This document shows positions 42,570 through 50,604 of a stretch of 64,000 nt of DNA, one piece after another (the first letter of the stretch is position 1; each line of letters opens with the position of its first letter). The stretch spans positions 148,678 to 212,677 of the forward strand of contig SEAC01000020.1 in assembly GCA_004173235.1 (NCBI GenBank). The letters run 5' to 3'. The DNA is from Chitinophagaceae bacterium. GTDB lineage: Bacteria > Bacteroidota > Bacteroidia > Chitinophagales > Chitinophagaceae. Below the pieces are notes generated by a model. The model was not told the DNA's origin, did no database searches, and saw only the letters and a list, made by a program, of their open reading frames with translations. The position numbers and the translations under genes were made by a program.

Positions 42570-44285
42570 ATGAACACCAGGCAACAACATAGCAAAAGAG
42601 TCCTCCGCGGGCTCTTTTTTTTGTGGCTGTTCATGCAAAGCAGCACTGTACTAGCGCAGCCCGGTTGGCGCGATCGCACGCGGCGCTTCTCGTATGAGTT
42701 GCGTGATGATGCGGGACGGCGCATCGACTTTCGCAGCGACTCGAGCTACACTGTTGTCATTAACGACGCGCACTACAACGGCACATCCTTTCCGCAGGAA
42801 AAACTTGTAGCGACGCCGCCGAACGCGCGCACTTTTGACGACTGGATTGTGATCAATGATTGCGCACTGGCGCTGCCGCAAGACCCGCAGCGGTTGCCGC
42901 ATATTGCCGTGGTACATGGAAGCGCGTCGATGCACCTGTGGCCCGCGCAGGGGGTGAAGGCAACCTTCCGCGATGGGTGGGTGTATTTTCCTTCCTGGTA
43001 TCGCAATCTTTTCGATTCAGCCGAACTGGAGTTGAAAGGAAACCTGCGTGTGGTCAATAGAAGAGTGGATGCCCTTCGGGTGTCTTCGGTTGCATTCGAA
43101 GCGGCGCTGGCTTCCGGAAGCGAGCGGGTGGGATCGAAGCTGTTGGAGCCGCTGTTGCGGAAGTCGCTGGTGGATAGCTTTTTTGGCGTTCAACAGCGCA
43201 AAGAACCGATACGGATGTCGGCTTCGATGATGCCTTTCCGCAATGGGCGCTGGACGGGACCGGTGTTGCCCACTACTGAAAGCGGGGTGGTGCTTGGGCG
43301 GATTTCGTTTACGTGGGATACGGCGAACTCTTACTGGAGCATGGAAGCGGCGGGCCGCCTCCAGCTGCAAAGCAACACATTGCAATTGTGGAAACCGCGC
43401 CCGCGACCGCAGCAGTTCTTCGTCAGCCGGATGTTTGCCGATCCCTTTCATTCCTACCATTATTGCCTCTCCGGCCTGCGCGACTCCATGGGGAAAATGG
43501 AGCCGCAAACGGACTTTGAAAAATATCCATACTACCTCGCGTGGTACCGCAGTGATGATGCGGGGAAAACTTGGAGGCCCAGGCCCGAACTGGCGCGGAT
43601 GATGCACAGCGGCCCCGTAGAGGAGCTCGAATTCCTGGACGGCCGTCACGTGCTCGCGCACTTCCGCCGCTATCCACTTGGTGTCAACAATCCTTTGTAC
43701 CGAACACAGGGAGTATTTTACCTCCTGCGCGACTGGGGGATCGTTGATTCTCTGGTAACGCCCGCCAATGCAAGCTTCAGTGACAACTACAACAGCTATC
43801 AATTCGAGCGCATCGATTCGTCGGAGGCCAGCCTTGGGCATTGGGGATTGGGCCGGGAAGACAGCGTGACGCACATCCGCGTTGTTCGTGTAAACGGCAG
43901 TTGGCATTTCAGACTTTCGTCCGAAACCGAAAAAGAATACCGGGCACGCAGTACGCGCAGGCTGCCTGTTGTTGACCCGCCCATTGCTTACCGGTCGTTT
44001 GTATTGCAGGAAGGCCGCCGCCTGCAGTTCCGTGAAGGAAGGCTTACGCTGCGGCGCCCGCCCGTAGAAATACGGGAACGCGGACAGTGGATCTATCTCT
44101 TTCTCGACGATGCGCTGTTGTTTTCGGCCGACGCGGGCACCAGCTGGTACTACCAGCCCGGGGCGCCCGACAAACAGGGTTCGTATTGGTTCCTCGACGC
44201 CGACGCCACCGGTCGCTATTGGTTCTGGGACCTGCTCAGCCTGGAAAAACATACATACCAACTGAAGCCCCGCGTTGTTGAGTAG
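42570..44285 (+). CDS. Exported protein of unknown function with two Asp-box (BNR) motifs
   Basis: 571 residues, not recognised as a whole. Seen: signal peptide (LFFLWLFMQSSTVLAQ); a first half with no clear family; and two stretches resembling Asp-box turns of BNR/sialidase-type propellers, SDDAGKTW (about 330) and SADAGTSW (about 525). It lies 13 bases after the M1 peptidase gene and is probably co-transcribed. The N-terminal YTVVINDAHYNG region could be a separate domain. Confidence 0.6.
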   Translation: MNTRQQHSKRVLRGLFFLWLFMQSSTVLAQPGWRDRTRRFSYELRDDAGRRIDFRSDSSYTVVINDAHYNGTSFPQEKLVATPPNARTFDDWIVINDCALALPQDPQRLPHIAVVHGSASMHLWPAQGVKATFRDGWVYFPSWYRNLFDSAELELKGNLRVVNRRVDALRVSSVAFEAALASGSERVGSKLLEPLLRKSLVDSFFGVQQRKEPIRMSASMMPFRNGRWTGPVLPTTESGVVLGRISFTWDTANSYWSMEAAGRLQLQSNTLQLWKPRPRPQQFFVSRMFADPFHSYHYCLSGLRDSMGKMEPQTDFEKYPYYLAWYRSDDAGKTWRPRPELARMMHSGPVEELEFLDGRHVLAHFRRYPLGVNNPLYRTQGVFYLLRDWGIVDSLVTPANASFSDNYNSYQFERIDSSEASLGHWGLGREDSVTHIRVVRVNGSWHFRLSSETEKEYRARSTRRLPVVDPPIAYRSFVLQEGRRLQFREGRLTLRRPPVEIRERGQWIYLFLDDALLFSADAGTSWYYQPGAPDKQGSYWFLDADATGRYWFWDLLSLEKHTYQLKPRVVE

Positions 44286-44308
44286 CGCATTGCAGTGGGG
44301 ATAATTAG

Positions 44309-44868
44309 GGGTTAATTCCGCGCAAATCTTTCCGCGTCGGCAGCACGTCCTACAGCGGCTCCGGCTTCGACCGCGGGCACAACTGCCCGTCGGCCGACCG
44401 CACCTACAGCGTGGCCGACAACAGCGCCACCTTCCTCATGACCAACATGATTCCGCAGGCGCCTACAACAACCAGCAAACCTGGGCCAACCTGGAAAACT
44501 ACTGCCGCACGCTCGTCAACCAGGGCAATGAACTATACATCGTCATGGGCTCATATGGCACGGGCGGCACGGGCTCCAGCGGCACCGTAAGCACCATCGA
44601 CGCCGGACGCATCACCGTACCCAACCGCATCTGGAAGGTGATCCTCGTGTTGCCGCGCGGCAGCAGCGACGTGTCGCGCGTGACCACCAGCACCCGCGTG
44701 ATCGCCGTCAACACACCGAACACGAACAGTATTTCTACGAGCTGGGGTTCTTACCGCACTTCGGTGGATACCATCGAATCGGCCACCGGCTACAACATTC
44801 TATCGGCACTCTCTTCTACCATTCAAAGCACGCTCGAAAGCCGCGTGGATAGCGGACCTACGCAGTAG
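44309..44868 (+). pseudogene. DNA/RNA non-specific endonuclease (NucA/EndoG family), truncated and frameshifted
   Basis: Relic of a secreted sugar-non-specific nuclease. Seen: the first segment (44309-44463) reads FRVGSTSYSGSGFDRGHNCP, containing the catalytic DRGH histidine, then SADRTYSVADNSATFLMTNM. At about 44462 one base appears lost, and the rest (YNNQQTWANLENYCRTLVNQ ... SRVDSGPTQ) continues in another frame to the stop at 44868. The N-terminus, signal peptide and start are missing; a stop codon lies just upstream. An intact NuiA-type inhibitor gene faces it. Confidence 0.85.
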
Positions 44869-44900
44869 GGATGGAAGCCTTTGCAATGCCACCACGCGCT

Positions 44901-44924
44901 CATCACTCATTACTCATTACTCAT
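44901..44924. repeat. Single-arm word array, CATTACTCATTACTCAT type
   Basis: Three ACTCATT words between the nuclease relic and the inhibitor gene, overlapping its stop codon. Same word as at 10184 and 28690. Confidence 0.65.
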
Positions 44925-45295
44925 GTCTCCACCAGCACCGTACGCAGGCCGATGCGTGTGCCGTCGGGGAGCGTGGCCAGCAGGAATGCATCGATGCGGA
45001 TGCTGCCGACGCGGTAAAGCTGCATATCGGGTAGGTGTGTGCTGAGCAGGGCCGACAGCTGGCGAAAGCGCCCGGCTTCCGGTTGCCCCGCGTATATGTT
45101 TTCCTGCTTTTGAAGAAAAGCCAAGGCATCCTGTATTTCTACGGGAGCGTCATCGGGTTGCCCGCAGAGGCGACGCAGGGCGCTTTCCGTTTCTTCCCTT
45201 CCTTCGAGTGTGCATACCAAAAGGGGCGCTTCACTTTCGCTGATCACAAGCAGACCCGCGGCGGCGGCATCGAGTTGTTCGGTTAGTTGTTGCAT
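44921..45295 (-). CDS. Nuclease A inhibitor-like protein (NuiA family)
   Basis: 124 residues, intact. Seen: AAGLLVISESEAPLLVCTLE at the start, YRVGSIRIDAFLLATLPDG and a final RTVLVET. These match the pattern of cyanobacterial NuiA (SESE near the N-terminus, a VYRLG-like strand, a final VVET). Known: NuiA binds and blocks NucA nuclease. Inferred: the immunity partner of the decayed nuclease gene opposite. The match is by eye and should be tested with the family profile. Confidence 0.78.
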   Translation of the reverse strand: MQQLTEQLDAAAAGLLVISESEAPLLVCTLEGREETESALRRLCGQPDDAPVEIQDALAFLQKQENIYAGQPEAGRFRQLSALLSTHLPDMQLYRVGSIRIDAFLLATLPDGTRIGLRTVLVET

Positions 45296-45347
45296 GGGTA
45301 AGGTTTATCGCATTGCACTGGGCTTGGTTGGGAAGGTACGCATGCTT

Positions 45348-48300
45348 TCAGGAAACCGATCCGGACAGGTGCTTTACGTTTCCGGTGCGCTTGAGCACGC
45401 CCCATTGCTGCAGCTCGCCCTTTACCGCGCGGCGTACCGAGCGGAATAAAACGAGCCACATCAGCCAGCGGTAGATCAACCGCTGCGGCAGTAGCCAAAG
45501 CAGTCGCCCGATGCGTTCGCGTTCGAGCGTAAAGGCAAGCAGCGCCACCGATGCGTCTACCAGAAGGAAGACGCCATAGTAGGGTAGGATCTTATGCGCA
45601 TTGCCCGTAGCCAGGCCGAGCACCATGAACAGGTCGGCAAGGGGAATGAACGCGGGTATTACATATTGGAACAACAGGATGTTGGGCATTGCCAGCCATC
45701 CCAGCCACTTGTTGCGCCCGCTGAATAGAAGGTCCTTGTGCTTCCACATTGTTTGCATGATGCCGAAGCTCCAGCGAAAGCGTTGTTTCAGAAACGCGTT
45801 CAATCGCTCCGGCGCTTCGGTATAAGCCAGCGCTGCGTTCTCGCTACGGATGCCAAAGCCGGCACGCAGGATCCGGATGGTAAGGTCACAGTCTTCGGCA
45901 AGCGTGTCGGTGGTGAAGCCGCCTGCGGCCAGCAGCGCCTCTTTGCTAAAAGCCCCGATGGCGCCAGGCACCACCGTAACCGCATTGACGGCAGCAAGAG
46001 CACGCCGGTCGAAGTTCTGCGCAGTGATGTACTCGATGGCCTGCCAGCGCGTGAGCAGGTTCACTTCATTGCCCACCTTTACATTGCCCGCCACGGCGCC
46101 CACAGGGCTGCTCAGCAATGCTTCACCCGGAACAAGAAAGTGCTTCATCAGCTGCGTTACCGCATCGGGCATCAGCTGCGTATCGGCATCGATGCACACC
46201 ACGTAGTCGGCGGCCGTTTGTGCGATCCCAAAGTTGAGCGCGGAAGCCTTGCCGCCATTAGGCTTGGTAAAGAGCTGCACTTTCGGGTGGCCTTCGAATG
46301 CCGCGGTAATGCGGGCAAAGGTTTCATCCTTGCTACCGTCGTCCACGAAGATGATGTTGAAGTTGGGATAGTCGGTGCGCAGCAGGTTGTGCATCGACGC
46401 CACGGCGTTCACTTCTTCATTGTAGGCCGGCACGATGATGGACACCAGTGGGAACTGCGTAGCTGCGGGTAGCGCAACGACACCCAGTTGCTCGCGCCGA
46501 TGCTCGCGCAAAGCAAGCAGCGCCATCAACAGCAGCCTTCCAACCGATAACGCGATGAACAGGACGAACAGCGTGAACAACACCTTGCCCAGCCAATAAC
46601 CCGCAACGGCTACGACGTAATTACTTTGGATCAGCCAGTAGCCGCTGCCTTTCGGAACAGGAGGCATTACGTCGGCAGGCTTTTTACCCAGGTAGTCGGC
46701 AACGGTGGTAAACTGGTAACCCCGCGATTTGAAATAGTCGATGATGCGTGGGAGGGCCTCCAGCGTGGCTTTGCGCGAATCGCCTCCTGCGTCGTGAAGC
46801 AGGATAATGTTTCCACCGGTGATGTCGCGCCCCTCTCGTTCAATTCGTTGCTTCAGGCTCACCACCCTTTGGAAAATACTGTCGGCACCGATACCGGGCT
46901 CCCAGTCTTCAGGGTCGATCGACTCACCTACATCGAGGTAATTGTGCGTGCGGGCAATGGCTACCGGCATCAGCTCCTCGATCTTTTCGGGCGTAAAATC
47001 AGCGTTGTAAGGTGCGCGGAAAAGGATGGTGCTGTGGCCGGTAATGCATTCGATGAGCAGCCGTGTAGATTCCATTTCCACCACGGCGCGCTTGCGGCTC
47101 ACTTCGGCGATGTTGGGATGGGTGAACGTATGGTTGCCGATCTCGTGTCCTTCGCGGTAGATTCGCTTTACGAGTGGAATGTTCTCTTCACAATTCAAAC
47201 CCACCACGAAGAAGGTTGCGGGCACGCGCTTTTGTGCCAGGATGTCGAGGATCTTCGGCGTCCATGCCGGGTCGGGCCCATCGTCGAAACTGAGGACGAT
47301 CTTCTTGCGGTTGCGCACCGTGTCGTTGCCGTTCCAGCCATACTTACGCGCCATGAAGGAAGTAGGAAGATGGGTGTAGTGCTCTTCCGAAATGAGACCA
47401 TCAGTGCTGTCGACCTCGAAATTGATATTGCCTTTCTCCGGTGTTGCGAGCACATCCAGCACTTCGCCATAGCCGCTATACGAAACGTTTTCGGCGCTGA
47501 GCACCTGGCCGATGTTGTTCAGGTCGAGGCGGAGCGCAGCATCGCGCGTGAGGTTGCTGTTGTAGAACTTCCAGATGCGCTGGTCTTCGGAGCCGAGGCG
47601 CCACAGGGCAGTGCCCGCCAACTGTGCTTCCGTTGCGAAGCGCAACGCATTGAAGGTAGTCACCGCATCGGTGAAATACACGTCGTGCGGCACGTCGGCA
47701 TCATCGTAATAAGAAAAGTACAGGTTGTACGAATCATTGTCGAAGTCGATCGGTGCCTGCGCTTCCTTGGCCAGTGAGATGGCCTTCCGGTACGATACGA
47801 TGTCCACATCGCCCGGCTTGTTTTCTTCGCGCGGCCAGTCGTAGCCATAGGCCGCGAGGCAAAGCACCGTCTTGTGTGCGGGGAGTTTCTTCGTTGCTTC
47901 TTCCACCGCCGCCTCGATCCACTTCTGGTGCGCCACCGGGCCCGCTTTCGTTGCTTGTCCGTTCTGGTCATACGCCATCACGAACACGTAGTCGTTACTC
48001 GCGCCAAGCGCTTCGTAGTTGTAGTCTTCATTAAAAGGCACCACGTCCTGGCTCACCAGGAAGTGCGCCGCATGAAGGCGTTGATAGAGCTCGCGCTGAA
48101 AGGCGATCAGCGGCTCGTTCACGGGTTCGCGCAGTTCTTCAAAATCGATGTTCACGCCCGCAAAACCGTTGCGGCGGAGGAGGCCGAGCAGTTGCGTGAT
48201 GAACGCTTCGCGCCGTGCTGCGTTGTGGAGCAGCGGGTGTATGAATTCGCCATGAAAGGTGCCCTTCAGCGCATTGGTCACCATGGGCATGATGGATACG

Positions 48301-48785
48301 CCCGCTGCCTTCATCACGGCCAGCGCCCGGGTGTCGGCCTGCAGCACCAGTGTATCGCTTTTCGGGTCGAAGAAGATCCATTCGGGCACCACCAAATTCA
48401 GCTGGTGAATGTTGCGTTGCAGCGACACCAGCGATTCGGGGTCCCAGTTTACATAGAAAGCGGCGCGCAGCGGGCTTTGCGTAAGCGATGGGGTGGCACC
48501 GGCGCGGCGGTAAGGCGCATGGCGTACCAGGTCTTTCTCGCTGATGTATTCGCGGAAGCTTTTGTAGCGCCGGGCGAGCAGACTTCGCCCCGGCGGCGTG
48601 GTGCTATCGGTAAGCGCCTGCCTGAACTCGCGCAGCTGCGGCATCTGCGGGCTTTGCGCGCGCACCAGCGTGATGATCACTGCGACGAGCGCAAGCAACA
48701 AAACGAGCAGGAGTAAGCGCGTGCTCCACTGGAAGCGGTGCCAGCGCGAAGCCGACTGGGTTTGGAAGATCTGCCGGTGTTGCAT
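45348..48785 (-). CDS. GH18 hydrolase - polysaccharide deacetylase - family 2 glycosyltransferase fusion
   Basis: 1145 residues in one chain. Seen: N-terminal membrane helix (about 25-45); a GH18-like domain (about 95-410) with GVNIDFEEL, the DxxDxDxE-type catalytic strand ending in Glu at about 212; a NodB deacetylase (about 490-690) with LSFDDGPDP and HTFTHP (metal Asp/His); a helix near 730; a GT2 domain (about 775-1030) with VPAYNEE, DADTQ, AEDCDLTIR and RFRWSFG; then C-terminal helices. Inferred: makes and edits a beta-linked amino-sugar polymer at the membrane, as PgaB and PgaC do as separate proteins. Confidence 0.9.
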   Translation of the reverse strand: MQHRQIFQTQSASRWHRFQWSTRLLLLVLLLALVAVIITLVRAQSPQMPQLREFRQALTDSTTPPGRSLLARRYKSFREYISEKDLVRHAPYRRAGATPSLTQSPLRAAFYVNWDPESLVSLQRNIHQLNLVVPEWIFFDPKSDTLVLQADTRALAVMKAAGVSIMPMVTNALKGTFHGEFIHPLLHNAARREAFITQLLGLLRRNGFAGVNIDFEELREPVNEPLIAFQRELYQRLHAAHFLVSQDVVPFNEDYNYEALGASNDYVFVMAYDQNGQATKAGPVAHQKWIEAAVEEATKKLPAHKTVLCLAAYGYDWPREENKPGDVDIVSYRKAISLAKEAQAPIDFDNDSYNLYFSYYDDADVPHDVYFTDAVTTFNALRFATEAQLAGTALWRLGSEDQRIWKFYNSNLTRDAALRLDLNNIGQVLSAENVSYSGYGEVLDVLATPEKGNINFEVDSTDGLISEEHYTHLPTSFMARKYGWNGNDTVRNRKKIVLSFDDGPDPAWTPKILDILAQKRVPATFFVVGLNCEENIPLVKRIYREGHEIGNHTFTHPNIAEVSRKRAVVEMESTRLLIECITGHSTILFRAPYNADFTPEKIEELMPVAIARTHNYLDVGESIDPEDWEPGIGADSIFQRVVSLKQRIEREGRDITGGNIILLHDAGGDSRKATLEALPRIIDYFKSRGYQFTTVADYLGKKPADVMPPVPKGSGYWLIQSNYVVAVAGYWLGKVLFTLFVLFIALSVGRLLLMALLALREHRREQLGVVALPAATQFPLVSIIVPAYNEEVNAVASMHNLLRTDYPNFNIIFVDDGSKDETFARITAAFEGHPKVQLFTKPNGGKASALNFGIAQTAADYVVCIDADTQLMPDAVTQLMKHFLVPGEALLSSPVGAVAGNVKVGNEVNLLTRWQAIEYITAQNFDRRALAAVNAVTVVPGAIGAFSKEALLAAGGFTTDTLAEDCDLTIRILRAGFGIRSENAALAYTEAPERLNAFLKQRFRWSFGIMQTMWKHKDLLFSGRNKWLGWLAMPNILLFQYVIPAFIPLADLFMVLGLATGNAHKILPYYGVFLLVDASVALLAFTLERERIGRLLWLLPQRLIYRWLMWLVLFRSVRRAVKGELQQWGVLKRTGNVKHLSGSVS

Positions 48786-48863
48786 GAAACGGCTTTGAAT
48801 GCAAGGTAACAAGCCGCAACGCTCGGGGCGCACAATTCAGGGAAAGCGGGCGCAGGCCCATCG

Positions 48864-49760
48864 TCAGTTGCCAACGAGGAAGCGGCGTACCACCCGGTTG
48901 AATCGTTCCGGCTGCTCCACGTTGAGCATATGGGCGGCGCCGGGGAAGATCACTTCTTTTGTGTCCGGCAGCACTTTGCGGATGTATGCGCTCACCATCG
49001 CCACCTGCGGCAGGTCGTTGCTGCCCACAAGCAGCAGCAGCGGCACTTTCAGCGAGGCGATCCGCTGCACGGGCAGGGGCTTCGAAAAGCCCGCCCAGCC
49101 CGACGCATGGTGGTTGCGCATGTTGCGCAGCGTTGTAGTTAACCCGTATTCATACAGTTTCGATGGAACTGTTTGTTGCGTGCGGTTGGGGCCGATGTAC
49201 CAGCTTTTCACAAAGTGCGCGGCGGCCGCGGCAGTGTCCTTGTCCGCCAACAACTGCATCATTCCGTTGAAAGCTTCGAGGGTAGTGGGATGCAGCTCCT
49301 GTACTTCTTCGATTCCCGCCACGGCGGGTGCGGCCATCACGAGCTTCGTAACGCGCTCGGGGTGCTTGCTGGCAAACTCCAGTGCAACGGCGCTGCCGAA
49401 CGACAGGCCGATCAGCGCAGCTTTTTCGATCTGCAATCCATCCATCAGGGCGAGCAACACCGAATCTGCAGCGGGCGTTCGCTTGCCGTCTACCGTGGCG
49501 CCATGGCCCGGGAGGTCAAGCGCGATCACGCGGTAGTCGCGGTTGAAGTGCAGCAGCTGGTCGCGCCACATACCCACGTCCTGGAAGCCGGCGTGCAGGA
49601 AGATGAGGGCTCGCCCGCGGCCCGACTCCACGTAGTGGATGCTGCCTCCGTTGAATGGAAGTTGCTTCGGCGCAAAGGAAAGCGGGATCCAGGGCTGCGC
49701 GGAAGCGGGCTGCGCAGCAAGTACTATCAAAAAGAAAAACGAAAGTCTAAGCGAACGCAT
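48864..49760 (-). CDS. Exported alpha/beta hydrolase
   Basis: 298 residues. Seen: signal peptide (LRLSFFFLIVLAAQPASAQP); oxyanion HG-like FLHAGFQDVGMWRDQL; nucleophile elbow GLSFGSA (Ser at about 119); acid region LVGSNDLPQ; and catalytic His in GAAHMLNVEQPERF. It resembles 3-oxoadipate enol-lactonase and haloperoxidase-type hydrolases, but export argues against those roles. The substrate is unknown. It follows the DUF3667 gene in the same direction after 30 bases. Confidence 0.87.
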   Translation of the reverse strand: MRSLRLSFFFLIVLAAQPASAQPWIPLSFAPKQLPFNGGSIHYVESGRGRALIFLHAGFQDVGMWRDQLLHFNRDYRVIALDLPGHGATVDGKRTPAADSVLLALMDGLQIEKAALIGLSFGSAVALEFASKHPERVTKLVMAAPAVAGIEEVQELHPTTLEAFNGMMQLLADKDTAAAAAHFVKSWYIGPNRTQQTVPSKLYEYGLTTTLRNMRNHHASGWAGFSKPLPVQRIASLKVPLLLLVGSNDLPQVAMVSAYIRKVLPDTKEVIFPGAAHMLNVEQPERFNRVVRRFLVGN

Positions 49761-49790
49761 GCGTCAAGATAAGAAGGTGAACGGATGGAA

Positions 49791-50555
49791 CTAGAATGCC
49801 GCGTTCCATAGGAAGGGTGCGGTAAGCAGGAACAGGGCAAGCATCAGTGCCAGCGCAATGACGGCGGCGAGCAAGATGCGGGCGATGCGCTGGCCAGGCG
49901 GCATCGTGCGGAAAAACTGGAGTAGCGACCAGGCCATCAGCAGCAATCCCACCCAGCCCAGCGCGCGGTCGGTATAACGAAGCGCCGGTGTTCCGTTGAG
50001 CAGGTAGTATAGCGGCACCAGCGCGATGTGCAACGCCAGCCTTTGCCCAACGAGAAAGCTATGCAGCACGAAGTGCTCGAAATAATTGTAGCCCTGTTTG
50101 AAGAATGCGAGCCGCGTGGCTGCTGCCCACACCGGGATCTGCACCATCGAAATGATCCAGTAGTGCGTGGCCACCCACTCGGAGAGATGTTCGGCACGCT
50201 GCTGCGCCAGCGCCACGTCGGGACCGTCGCCGGTTACTTCCACGTTGCCGGCAAGCACGTTGATGTGAAGGAAGTGCATGAGGAAGCCGTACAGGCCGGC
50301 CAGGATGATCACCAGCGAGAGCGGCTTGAAATGACGCACGCGGCGGCCTTCGATGAACTCGCGGATGCTGTTGCCGGGCCGCGTGAAGAGTTCCTTGATG
50401 GTAAAGAAGATACCCTTGTCCACGTGCAGGAAACCATGCTGCAGCTCGTGCCACAGGTAGGGCCCGTTGATGGCGTGCACGTGCGCGCTCTGGCCGCAGT
50501 TGCTGCAAAAATGACCTCGTATGGCTTGACGGCAATTGAGGCAGGAGGATCTCAT
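49791..50555 (-). CDS. DUF3667 family membrane protein with zinc ribbon
   Basis: 254 residues. Seen: N-terminal CLNCRQAIRGHFCSNCGQ (two CxxC pairs); the DUF3667 motif GIFFTIKELFTRPGNSIREF; RRVRHFKPLSLVIILAGLYGF leading into the first of about five transmembrane helices. Function of the family is unknown, but it is very common in Bacteroidota. ATG 50555 begins the zinc ribbon. Confidence 0.9.
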   Translation of the reverse strand: MRSSCLNCRQAIRGHFCSNCGQSAHVHAINGPYLWHELQHGFLHVDKGIFFTIKELFTRPGNSIREFIEGRRVRHFKPLSLVIILAGLYGFLMHFLHINVLAGNVEVTGDGPDVALAQQRAEHLSEWVATHYWIISMVQIPVWAAATRLAFFKQGYNYFEHFVLHSFLVGQRLALHIALVPLYYLLNGTPALRYTDRALGWVGLLLMAWSLLQFFRTMPPGQRIARILLAAVIALALMLALFLLTAPFLWNAAF

Positions 50556-50604
50556 ATTGATCGTTTTGGCTACCCTAAGTTCCGGAATTCAGCCAACTAC
50601 GCCG

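Noticed and set aside
40607..42724. 705-codon antisense frame opposite the M1 peptidase gene.
   Set aside because: Same cause; the plus strand encodes a complete M1 enzyme with all zinc ligands.
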